Shown: positions 44,190 to 51,909 of the stretch, in pieces
Position numbering within the stretch: the first letter of the stretch is position 1
Layout of the letters: each line of letters starts with the position of its first letter
Notes under the pieces: generated by a model
Told to the model about the DNA's origin: nothing
Seen by the model: only the letters and a program-made list of their open reading frames with translations
The model's database searches: none
Position numbers and translations under genes: made by a program
Assembly: GCF_947331465.1 (NCBI RefSeq)
Contig: NZ_CAMZOK010000001.1
Coordinates: 930,001 to 994,000, forward strand
Reading direction: 5' to 3'
Length of the DNA: 64,000 bases
Source: Shimia sp. Alg240-R146
GTDB lineage: Bacteria; Pseudomonadota; Alphaproteobacteria; Rhodobacterales; Rhodobacteraceae

Positions 44190-44222
44190 CAAAAAAGGCC
44201 GTCCAACTGGACGGCCTTTTTT
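44190..44222 (+). terminator. Bidirectional terminator after trcR
   Basis: AAAAAAGGCCGTCC and GGACGGCCTTTTTT form a near-perfect stem with a four-base loop (AACT). It separates trcR from the convergent exonuclease gene. Confidence 0.93.
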
Positions 44223-44238
44223 CTTGCCACAAAGCCTT

Positions 44239-44829
44239 TCAGATCGGCAGGTTCAGCTGGCGGTTTGTTTTGAGATGGGACAAGCGTTCCCCGGTTGTTT
44301 CTTCTGCCCTGAGGATCACGCAGGCCGCCGCGCGCGCGTCTTCGCCCGCATCATGGTGATGAAAGCTGAGGCCGAGGTGTTTTTTGAGATTGGCCAGCCC
44401 GTGCCCGCCTGCGCCTTTCAGGGCGGGCCAGGCTTGGCGGGCCACCTTAACGCTGTTTGTCCAATGTGAGGTGAGCATGGGCAGATCATAGCGTGCACAG
44501 GCGTCGGTCATGACCTTTTCGTCAAAAGTGCTGTGTTGTACGAGGCTGTGGGTGTTGAGCAGATCGAACAAGGTGGCGTAGACCGTCGGGAAGGTCGCGG
44601 CGTCGCGTACCGTATCGGCGGAAATGCCATGAAGTTCCGAGTTGAAGGCCTCAAAGGGATCTTCGGGATCGACCAGGACCGAATAGGTCTGCATGGCCCC
44701 GGTGTCGCTGACAAAACAGAGCCCGATCTGGCAAATGCTGCCAGGGGACCTGCTGGCGGTTTCGACATCCAGCGCGATGAACCGAAAAGGCCCGTCGGGG
44801 AGCGTTTGAAGATGTCCAAATCTGTTCAA
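44239..44829 (-). CDS. DEDDh 3'-5' exonuclease (DnaQ-like)
   Basis: A 196-residue single-domain exonuclease. ExoI is FIALDVETA with Asp21 and Glu23, ExoII HSTFDEKVMTDACARYDL, and ExoIII HHHDAGEDARA, which supplies the His and last Asp of the DEDDh set. It resembles proofreading or RNase T-type nucleases rather than full DNA polymerase III epsilon, since it lacks the polymerase-binding tail. It is the gene after recR on the same strand but 62 bases away. Confidence 0.9.
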   Translation of the reverse strand: MNRFGHLQTLPDGPFRFIALDVETASRSPGSICQIGLCFVSDTGAMQTYSVLVDPEDPFEAFNSELHGISADTVRDAATFPTVYATLFDLLNTHSLVQHSTFDEKVMTDACARYDLPMLTSHWTNSVKVARQAWPALKGAGGHGLANLKKHLGLSFHHHDAGEDARAAACVILRAEETTGERLSHLKTNRQLNLPI

Positions 44830-44891
44830 CGTGTTCGCCTCTGGAGCGCCTTACTTCGGTTTGGTTCGACGCCGTGGGGCAAGAGCACGCT

Positions 44892-45482
44892 TTAGAGCGT
44901 TTTGCGGGCGTTCAGGGCGGCGCTGATGGTGCCTTCGTCGAGATAGTCCAACTCACCGCCCACAGGCACGCCTTGGGCCAGAGAGGTTAGGCGCACGCGA
45001 TCTTCGAGTTGGTCGGCGATGTAATGCGCTGTGGTTTGACCATCCACGGTGGCGTTGAGCGCCAGAATGACTTCGGTGATCTGTTCTGACGCCACGCGGT
45101 CGACCAGTTTGGGAATGGAGATGTCTTCGGGTCCGACACCTTCGAGCGCGGACAGAGTGCCGCCAAGCACGTGATAGCGGCCTTGAAAGACACCCGCACG
45201 TTCCATGGCCCACAGATCCGAGACATCTTCGACCACGCACAGCTCGCCCGTGGCGCGTTTTTCGGAGGCGCAAATGTCACAAATGTCGGTGGTGCCAACG
45301 TTGCCGCAGTTCAGGCATTCACGGGCGGAAACGGCCACGGCCTGCATGGCGTCTGCCAGCGGTGCAAGCAGAAAGCCACGTTTGCGAATAAGGTGCAGCA
45401 CCGCACGTCGTGCAGAGCGGGGGCCAAGCCCGGGCAGCTTGGCCATCATCTCGATCAGCGTGTCTATGTCGGAACTGCTCAT
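44892..45482 (-). CDS. recR: Recombination protein RecR
   Basis: Part of the RecFOR gap-repair system, 196 residues from the ATG at 45482; an ATG eight codons upstream is also possible. [18 protein letters not shown] is the helix-hairpin-helix. The zinc site is Cys56, Cys59, Cys68 and Cys71 ([16 protein letters not shown]). The Toprim domain starts [17 protein letters not shown]. It lies downstream of dnaX and ybaB, the standard dnaX-ybaB-recR order. Confidence 0.96.
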   Translation of the reverse strand: MSSSDIDTLIEMMAKLPGLGPRSARRAVLHLIRKRGFLLAPLADAMQAVAVSARECLNCGNVGTTDICDICASEKRATGELCVVEDVSDLWAMERAGVFQGRYHVLGGTLSALEGVGPEDISIPKLVDRVASEQITEVILALNATVDGQTTAHYIADQLEDRVRLTSLAQGVPVGGELDYLDEGTISAALNARKTL

Positions 45483-45551
45483 GTCTTGCGCCCTTTGCTG
45501 GGTCATCTCTGCCTAACTATAGCGAGAAGTGGCGGGGGGCGTGCAAGTTCT

Positions 45552-45896
45552 TTAGAACGGCAGTTTCATGTCAGCGGGCAGACCCAGCTCTGACGTGATC
45601 TTGCCCAGTTCTTCCTGAGCACGGTCCGCCGCCTTGGTCTGAGCATCTTTGATGGCAGCAAGGATCAGGTCTTCGACGACTTCCTTGTCGTCGCCGTTAA
45701 AGATCGACGGATCGATGTCGAGCGCCTTGAGCTCACCTTTGGCCGAAGCAGTTGCTTTGACCAGACCGGCGCCGCTTTCGCCAACAACCATCATGTTATG
45801 CAGCTCTTCCTGCATGTCGGTCATTTTGGCTTGCATGTCTTGGGCTTTTTTCATCATCCCGGCCATGTCGCCGAGGTTGCCGAGGCCTTTGAGCAT
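45552..45896 (-). CDS. YbaB/EbfC family nucleoid-associated protein
   Basis: DNA-binding dimer of 114 residues with the usual Met-rich start GNLGDMAGMMKKAQDMQAKM and the strand region GLVKATASAKGELKALDIDP. It probably compacts or marks DNA. Its gene lies 80 bases after dnaX and 69 before recR, a conserved trio. The start ATG is preceded by AGGAGAGACCC. Confidence 0.95.
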   Translation of the reverse strand: MLKGLGNLGDMAGMMKKAQDMQAKMTDMQEELHNMMVVGESGAGLVKATASAKGELKALDIDPSIFNGDDKEVVEDLILAAIKDAQTKAADRAQEELGKITSELGLPADMKLPF

Positions 45897-45976
45897 CTGG
45901 GTCTCTCCTGAATTGTTGTTGTTGCCTAGATACGGGTCACAGGCCTTGTTTACAAGGTCGTGCCGTCATGTCGCGA

Positions 45977-47743
45977 TCAGTCTTCCTCAAACGGATCCCA
46001 TTCGTCCTCGACCTCGGGCAGAGCTTCTGCTTGCGCCTCGTTGGTGATCTCTTGGCGCGATTTGATGTCAGTGATCTTGGCCTTGGGGAAGGCGTCCAGC
46101 ACGGCCTGCACCAGCGGGTGGTCCATGGCCTCGGACCGCATGGCGTTTTCGGCGGCATTGCGGATCTCGTCGACGGTGGCGGCGCCACCTTCGGAGACGA
46201 TGATCACCGCCCAGCGGTTTCCGGTCCAGCGTTGCAACTGGGTGCCCAGGCGCTGCGCAAGATCCTTGGGCGCGTTTGGGGCGGGTTCAAATTCGATTCG
46301 GCCGGGCTGATAAGCTGCGAGGCGCAGGTATTTTTCGACCTGAACCCGCAGAACGCCGTCGCGGCGTGTGCGGATCAATTCGAGCACGTGTTCAAAGGTT
46401 GCGTAACGCGCCAGCGCTTGGTTGTCGGCCACCGCCAGCGCGGTCACGTTGCCGCCTTGGCCGCCGCCGCCGTTGGGCACAGCGCCGCCTTGGTAGGCGC
46501 CTTGCGTTGTCGCGCCTTCATGGCCCATCGCCGCGCCGCCGCCAGGGCCGCCGCCAGACGGTGGCATCGGCGGGCGCGGGGTGTCTTGCAGTTTGCGCAC
46601 CAGCTCTTCGGGGCTGGGTAGGTCGGCCACATGGGTCAGGCGGATGATGGCCATTTCGGCGGCCATCATGGCGTTGGGAGCGGACGCAACCTCGTCCAAG
46701 GCTTTGAGCAGCATTTGCCACATGCGGGTCAGCACGCGCATGGGCAGGGTCTCAGCCATGGTCTGGCCGCGCGCCCGTTCATCAGGCGTGACCGTTGGGT
46801 CCTCAGATGCTTCGGGTGTGACTTTGACCACGGAAATCCAGTGGGTGATTTCCGCCAAATCGCGCAGCACGGCCATTGGGTCGGCGCCGTCAGCGTATTG
46901 GCTGGAGAGTTCGTTCAATGCGGCACCCGCATCGCCGCGCAGGATCATGTCAAAGAGATCAAGCACGCGGCCACGGTCAGCAAGACCCAGCATGGCGCGG
47001 ACCTGATCGGCGGTGGTTTCGCCAGCACCGTGAGAAATGGCTTGGTCCAGCAGCGATGTGGCGTCGCGCGCGGAGCCTTCGGCGGCGCGGGTGATCAGCG
47101 CAAGTGCGTCATCGGCGATCTCGGCGTTTTCCGCGGTGGCAATTTTGCGCAGCAGGCCAATTTGGTCTTCGGGCTCGATGCGCCGCAAATCAAAGCGTTG
47201 GCAACGCGACAGGACCGTCACAGGCACTTTGCGGATTTCGGTGGTGGCGAAGATGAATTTCACATGCGCGGGCGGCTCTTCGAGCGTTTTGAGCAGCGCG
47301 TTGAACGCGCTGGTCGACAGCATGTGCACCTCATCGATGATGTAGATCTTGTAGCGGGCCGACGCGGCGCGGTAATGCACCGAATCGATGATCTCGCGGA
47401 TGTCGTTCACACCGGTTCGAGAGGCGGCGTCCATTTCCATCACATCGACATGCCGGCCTTCCATGATTGCGACGCAATGCTCGCATTGGCCGCAAGGATC
47501 GGTGGTCGGACCGCCACCGCCATCCGGACCGATGCAATTCATGCCCTTGGCGATGATACGTGCCGTGGTGGTTTTGCCCGTGCCGCGAATGCCGGTCATG
47601 ACAAAGGCCTGCGCGATGCGGTCGGCCTCAAACGCGTTCTTGAGCGTGCGCACCATGGCGGACTGCCCAACCAGATCAGCAAAGGTTTCGGGGCGGTATT
47701 TGCGCGCGAGAACCTGATAGCCTGTGTCGGGGGTGTCGGTCAT
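45977..47743 (-). CDS. dnaX: DNA polymerase III subunits gamma/tau
   Basis: Clamp-loader ATPase of 588 residues. Walker A GIRGTGKTT is at 51-59, a four-Cys zinc site follows (NCIGPDGGGG... CGQCEHC), and IIDEVHMLSTSAFNALLKTLEEPP holds Walker B and the sensor. A flexible Gly/Pro-rich stretch near 395-430 links to the tau-like C-terminal domain, which binds polymerase. No obvious slippery frameshift site was found. It is first of the dnaX-ybaB-recR set. Confidence 0.96.
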   Translation of the reverse strand: MTDTPDTGYQVLARKYRPETFADLVGQSAMVRTLKNAFEADRIAQAFVMTGIRGTGKTTTARIIAKGMNCIGPDGGGGPTTDPCGQCEHCVAIMEGRHVDVMEMDAASRTGVNDIREIIDSVHYRAASARYKIYIIDEVHMLSTSAFNALLKTLEEPPAHVKFIFATTEIRKVPVTVLSRCQRFDLRRIEPEDQIGLLRKIATAENAEIADDALALITRAAEGSARDATSLLDQAISHGAGETTADQVRAMLGLADRGRVLDLFDMILRGDAGAALNELSSQYADGADPMAVLRDLAEITHWISVVKVTPEASEDPTVTPDERARGQTMAETLPMRVLTRMWQMLLKALDEVASAPNAMMAAEMAIIRLTHVADLPSPEELVRKLQDTPRPPMPPSGGGPGGGAAMGHEGATTQGAYQGGAVPNGGGGQGGNVTALAVADNQALARYATFEHVLELIRTRRDGVLRVQVEKYLRLAAYQPGRIEFEPAPNAPKDLAQRLGTQLQRWTGNRWAVIIVSEGGAATVDEIRNAAENAMRSEAMDHPLVQAVLDAFPKAKITDIKSRQEITNEAQAEALPEVEDEWDPFEED

Positions 47744-47911
47744 AGTGAGGGCCTGTTTGGTCGGACGTGTTCGGGTCCGCCGGATTCGGAGGATCAGGCG
47801 TCAGGTTATGCGGGGCAGGGCGGCGCGTCCACCGGCAAAGCAGTTTGAGAGGCCGCATGCGCGCCGCGCGGATGGCGGTGCGCGTGTGGGGACGAGAGAA
47901 GGGGCCAAGGC

Positions 47912-48382
47912 ATGGCGTTTGAGATTGTGGACTGGTCGCTTGGTGCCGGGACTGTTGCGTTAAGCCCGTTGCCAAACTCAGAAGCGGAGTTGGATGTTTT
48001 GCGGGCCTGGGCGCCTGAGGTGGTTGTCAGCCTGACATCTGCGGCGGAGATGGGCGTGGCTCTGGCGGGATTGCAGGGTGGCGACTGGGATTGGCGGCAT
48101 TGTGAAATTGTTGATTTTGGCACGCCTGATGCTGAATTTGAGGCGGGCTGGCCGGAGATGTCGGCGCGACTCTTGCGCCGATTGCAAGCCGGAGGTCGGG
48201 TGCTGGTGCATTGTCGCGGCGGTTGTGGGCGGTCTGGTATGGTGGTTCTGGCGCTGATGGTGGCTTCGGGGGAGGCGCCGGAGGCTGCGCTTCAACGTCT
48301 GCGCGCGCGTCGACCCTGTGCGGTGGAAACCGATGCGCAGTTGGCGTGGGCCATAAGGGAAGAATTTGGGGAAAAGCATTAA
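47912..48382 (+). CDS. Dual-specificity/tyrosine phosphatase-like protein
   Basis: A 156-residue cytoplasmic phosphatase. The CX5R loop HCRGGCGRSG has Cys101 and Arg107, and Asp73 (DFGTPDAEF) is a likely general acid. The rest (LTSAAEMG, RLRARRPCAVETDAQ) fits compact bacterial dual-specificity phosphatases. It is divergent from dnaX, 168 bases away. The ATG follows AGAAGGGGCCAAGGC. Its substrate is unknown. Confidence 0.88.
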   Translation: MAFEIVDWSLGAGTVALSPLPNSEAELDVLRAWAPEVVVSLTSAAEMGVALAGLQGGDWDWRHCEIVDFGTPDAEFEAGWPEMSARLLRRLQAGGRVLVHCRGGCGRSGMVVLALMVASGEAPEAALQRLRARRPCAVETDAQLAWAIREEFGEKH

Positions 48383-48710
48383 GGAGCGGATTGGCAGAAA
48401 CTCTCAATCTCTTGTCCGAAAAGCACAATGTAACTTTTCGGGCAACGCCCATATCCACTGTATCAGAACGACAGAGACCTTTGGAAACGGGTCGCATCCT
48501 TCTGATACGACGCCCTGATACGCGTCATAGCTATGCGTTGGCCTTGCCGACATTCCCTCCCTCCCTCCCCCAAGGCTGAGGCCGACGCATCAGCTTTTTC
48601 TTAGAAAACTCCGGATGGCCTCTGCTTGGTCAGGTTTGGCAAATTGGCGGGCGGCAACAAAAAAAGGCCGCTGCAGAGCAACGGCCTTTGTAATCATGTG
48701 GCGGGGTAAC
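48383..48710. other. Intergenic region with two inverted repeats
   Basis: A 328-base gap between the phosphatase gene and the cytochrome gene. It holds a perfect eight-base-arm hairpin CCGAAAAG/CTTTTCGG (48416-48441, ten-base loop) and a nine-base inverted repeat GTATCAGAA/TTCTGATAC (48460-48508). Neither is followed by a T-run. The right end is the cytochrome gene terminator. I see no ORF with a ribosome site. Confidence 0.5.
48658..48690 (-). terminator. Terminator after the cytochrome c gene
   Basis: On the minus strand the arms AAAGGCCG and CGGCCTTT are followed by seven T. It lies 21 bases past the stop of the cytochrome gene. Confidence 0.88.
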
Positions 48711-49238
48711 TTAGCCGCCGATTGTCTGGAGATAGGCAATCAAGTTGGCGCGGTCTGTGGCCTTGCGAAGACCCGAAAAGGACATCTTGGTGCCTGGTGC
48801 ATAGCTTCTGGGGTTTGCGAAGAAACCGTCCAGTGCTTCTGCGGACCAGCTGTCAGTCACAGCAACCAAAGCGCCGGAGTAGTTAAAGCCGGCAACCGAA
48901 CCGGTTGCACGGTCCACAACACCATAAAGGTGCGGGCCGGTGGCGTTGGCGCCATCTTCGAGTTTGTGACAGGCGCGGCACTTGCCAAACACTTTGGCGC
49001 CTTTGTCTACGTCCGCAGAGGCCAGAAGTTCTTCGAGGGTTGGGCCCTCTTCAACTGCGGCGTCGGTGCTTTCGCCGCCTTCTACTTCGATCACATAGGC
49101 CTGCTCTGCATGGCCATCGCCGTGGCCTTTGGGGCCGGTGTGATAAATGCTTTCAGCGGCCCAGGAGCCCAGCAGGAAGATCAGCAGAGCGCCGCAAAGC
49201 GCGCCCACTACTTTGGTCATTGTCATCGTGTCGAACAT
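48711..49238 (-). CDS. Membrane-anchored cytochrome c (CycM/c552 type)
   Basis: A 175-residue electron carrier between the bc1 complex and terminal oxidase. An N-terminal uncleaved membrane helix (VVGALCGALLIFLLGSWAA) is followed by an acidic linker and a class I cytochrome c domain. The haem site CRACH is at 87-91 and the axial Met152 in GTKMSF. I use the ATG at 49238; the long open frame upstream is an antisense shadow of pheA. It diverges from pheA. Confidence 0.92.
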   Translation of the reverse strand: MFDTMTMTKVVGALCGALLIFLLGSWAAESIYHTGPKGHGDGHAEQAYVIEVEGGESTDAAVEEGPTLEELLASADVDKGAKVFGKCRACHKLEDGANATGPHLYGVVDRATGSVAGFNYSGALVAVTDSWSAEALDGFFANPRSYAPGTKMSFSGLRKATDRANLIAYLQTIGG

Positions 49239-49349
49239 GCTACGTTTCCGTCTCGTGGCGTTTGACGCGTATCTATCCGCTTCCCCTTGAAGAACGCAAG
49301 GTATAGTTACCGCGACGAAACGCCCCTTGGGGTGGGAAATGGGAAGGAA

Positions 49350-50189
49350 ATGTCGATGGGGACCAACAGGATCGCGTTTCAGGGAGATCTGGGCGCCTAT
49401 TCGCATGAGGCCTGTCAGCAGGCGCGTCCTGATATGGAGGCCATGTCGTGTGGCACCTTTGAAGAGGTGATCGACGCTGTCAAAAGCGGTGCTGCCGACC
49501 TCGCGATGCTGCCGATTGAGAACACGACCTATGGCCGCGTGGCCGACATTCACCGCCTTTTGCCCGAGAGCGGTTTGCACATTATTGACGAAGCGTTTGT
49601 GCGTGTCCGGATCTGCCTGATGGCGGTTCCGGGTGTGGCTCTGGATGACGTGAAGTCGGTTCGGGCGCATCTTGTGTTACTGCCGCAATCGGCTGCGTTC
49701 CTGAAGGCCCACGGAATCGCGGGCATTTCGGCTGCTGACAGCGCCGGCGCGGCGCGGGAATTGGCCGAGGCCGGATTGACCGATCAAGGTGTGTTGGCGT
49801 CCGATCTTGCGGCGGAGACCTATGGGCTCAACGTTTTGGCCACCGACATCGAAGACCACGGGCACAACACGACGCGGTTTGTGATCATGTCGCGTGAGCC
49901 TGATTTGAGCCGCCGGTCTCACGGCAAGATGATGACCACGTTTGTGTTTGAAGTGCGCAACATTCCTGCCGCGCTTTATAAAGCGATGGGTGGGTTTGCG
50001 ACCAATGGTGTGAACATGACCAAGCTGGAAAGCTATATGGTTGATGGATCCTTCACGGCGACCCGGTTTTATGCGGACATCGACGGCCATCCGGACGATC
50101 GCAACGTAGCACTGGCGCTGGATGAACTCAGCTACTTCACCAATCACGTAAAAATTGTGGGTGTTTACCCGTCAGCGCAGGACCGCTGA
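49350..50189 (+). CDS. pheA: Prephenate dehydratase
   Basis: Makes phenylpyruvate from prephenate. The protein has 279 residues: two catalytic lobes with ENTTYGRVADIHRL and NTTRFVIM (Thr-Arg-Phe at 175-177), then an ACT domain from about 195. The usual ACT signature motifs GAL and ESRP read PAAL (206-209) and ESYM (227-230), so feedback by Phe may differ from E. coli. There is no fused chorismate mutase; that is encoded at 29693. The ATG follows GGGAAGGAA. Confidence 0.95.
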   Translation: MSMGTNRIAFQGDLGAYSHEACQQARPDMEAMSCGTFEEVIDAVKSGAADLAMLPIENTTYGRVADIHRLLPESGLHIIDEAFVRVRICLMAVPGVALDDVKSVRAHLVLLPQSAAFLKAHGIAGISAADSAGAARELAEAGLTDQGVLASDLAAETYGLNVLATDIEDHGHNTTRFVIMSREPDLSRRSHGKMMTTFVFEVRNIPAALYKAMGGFATNGVNMTKLESYMVDGSFTATRFYADIDGHPDDRNVALALDELSYFTNHVKIVGVYPSAQDR

Positions 50190-50206
50190 GGGCGCAACGC
50201 GGGTCG

Positions 50207-50674
50207 CTATGCCATGCGTGTGTAGCGGTCTTCCATGTCGCGACGCAGATTTGCCATCCGCTTGCCCAAACGGGTGTTGAGCGTGCCGCGCGCCAGTTTG
50301 AGCGATTGCAGCAGAAGTCGGGCAGAGAGCGTGTTGGCTTTGAAGCCGCTCCAGAATTGCAGGCGCGTGCGAGTGCGCGACAGGGCGACAAGTTCGACTT
50401 TGATATTAGATTCGATGCCCTGGGCCTTGCCATGCAGAGAGATTTCGTTTGGACGGTCAAACCCTGTGACCTCGAGGTCGACTTCGCGGGCCTTGCCGCG
50501 GAATTCAAAGGCGATGCGCCATTTGGCGCCAACACCGGCCCGAGACAAGGAATCCAAGCGTGACACATCGGCGCCGCGACGCAGGGCGGACCGCTCAAAA
50601 ACCTCAAAATCAGTTACCATTTCAAAGACTTGTTCGATTGGTACGTCAATGTCTTCGCGTGCAGTGAATTCCAT
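50207..50674 (-). CDS. SRPBCC-family protein
   Basis: A 155-residue protein of the START/polyketide-cyclase-like fold, which binds hydrophobic ligands in a deep cavity. The start EFTAREDIDVPIEQVFEMVTDFEVFERSALRRG is typical. VGAKWRIAFEFRGKAREVDLEV forms the middle strands and the C-terminal helix is rich in Arg and Lys (RLGKRMANLRRDME). No signal peptide is present. It converges on pheA and has no function I can name. Confidence 0.87.
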   Translation of the reverse strand: MEFTAREDIDVPIEQVFEMVTDFEVFERSALRRGADVSRLDSLSRAGVGAKWRIAFEFRGKAREVDLEVTGFDRPNEISLHGKAQGIESNIKVELVALSRTRTRLQFWSGFKANTLSARLLLQSLKLARGTLNTRLGKRMANLRRDMEDRYTRMA

Positions 50675-50719
50675 TTTGGTTGTGTCCCGACCCCAAGTGT
50701 TCGCGCCGTTACTGTCGCC

Positions 50720-51691
50720 TTAATCGAGCCGGTCCGCAAGCCAGTTGCGTAAAATGAAATGCGCAATTGCACCCTTTCGTGCAGGTTTAAGCACGGGATG
50801 TGCACCTGCAAAAGCTTGCAACATCTCTTCGCGGCTGACCCAAATTGCATCTTCGATTTCATTTTTGTCGATCGTGATGTCATCATTTAACGCAACACCG
50901 GCGCAGCCAAACATCAGCGAGGACGGATAAGGCCAGGGTTGGCTGGCGAGATAGGAGACGGGGCCGACGCGGATGCCGGCCTCTTCGAAGACTTCGCGGC
51001 GTACGGCGGCTTCGAGTGTTTCGCCGGGTTCAACAAAACCTGCGAGCAGAGAATACATGCCTTCGGGCCAGCCGGGGGAGCGGCCCATCAACACTCGGTT
51101 GCCGTGTGTTATCAGCATAATCACAACAGGGTCGGTGCGGGGAAAATGCGAGGTGTTGCAGGCGGGGCAGTCACGTTGCCACCCGCTTTGGACCATGCGA
51201 CTTTCCTGACCGCAAGCGGCGCAGAACCGGTGGGACCGGTGCCAGCCATAGATCGCCTTGGCGGTTGCGGCGAGTTCCGCGTCGCGCGCAGTCAGGCGGG
51301 CCATCACGCCGCGCAATTCGCAAAATGCGTGGTCGCCGGGCAGGCTGGGGTGGGTTTGCACGCTGGCGTCAAAGAATTGACCCAAGCTGGCCGCGTCCAC
51401 GTTGTCGGGCTTAAACGCCGAGACATCGCGGGCAAAAAGGGCGTGTCCCGCCTCGTTCAGGCCAAGCAGCACAGGGGGCACTTGAATGCCATCAAAAAGC
51501 GTGTGGTCCATTGGCAAGTGCACAAGATGTTCCTTGGCTTCCCCTCTACACAGGGGTTTGCCTCGCCAAAGGGCAATCGTTCTGCTCTCCGGGGCGGCCA
51601 GGAGAATGGCAATCGCGGCTTCGTCGCCGCGCAGCTCCGCTGCTCTGTTGAGGTCAGAGCCTCCGAATGTAACTGTTTCCGCGTGTTGCAT
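50720..51691 (-). CDS. nudC: NADH pyrophosphatase NudC
   Basis: Nudix hydrolase of 323 residues that cleaves NAD(H) and NAD-capped RNA. A zinc ribbon (FCAACGQE and CPACNTSHFPR) precedes the Nudix box GFVEPGETLEAAVRREVFEEAGI, and SQPWPYPSSLM is the NADH-specific motif after it. I use the ATG at 51691, with CGGAGGAATTT upstream, instead of the one at 51742. It is followed by the SRPBCC gene on the same strand. Confidence 0.95.
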   Translation of the reverse strand: MQHAETVTFGGSDLNRAAELRGDEAAIAILLAAPESRTIALWRGKPLCRGEAKEHLVHLPMDHTLFDGIQVPPVLLGLNEAGHALFARDVSAFKPDNVDAASLGQFFDASVQTHPSLPGDHAFCELRGVMARLTARDAELAATAKAIYGWHRSHRFCAACGQESRMVQSGWQRDCPACNTSHFPRTDPVVIMLITHGNRVLMGRSPGWPEGMYSLLAGFVEPGETLEAAVRREVFEEAGIRVGPVSYLASQPWPYPSSLMFGCAGVALNDDITIDKNEIEDAIWVSREEMLQAFAGAHPVLKPARKGAIAHFILRNWLADRLD

Positions 51692-51909
51692 AAATTCCTC
51701 CGCACCTGAGGCTTGCCATGTATGAAGGAAGCGGGCAATCAAAAGCGAACAGGACGCTCGGCGCCGTGCGACCTTTTGGTCATGTTGTCAGCTAAAACCC
51801 CATAAGTTGTGGATTTGAAATATAGATCGACCTATACTTGCGATAGTGCTGAGGGGCGCGCTGATAGTTGGAGCCGACAACAGGCTTTTGTTAAAAAGAG
51901 AGGATCAGT

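Noticed and set aside
46631-47848. 405-codon open frame on the plus strand
   Set aside because: It is antisense to dnaX, which is unmistakable on the minus strand.
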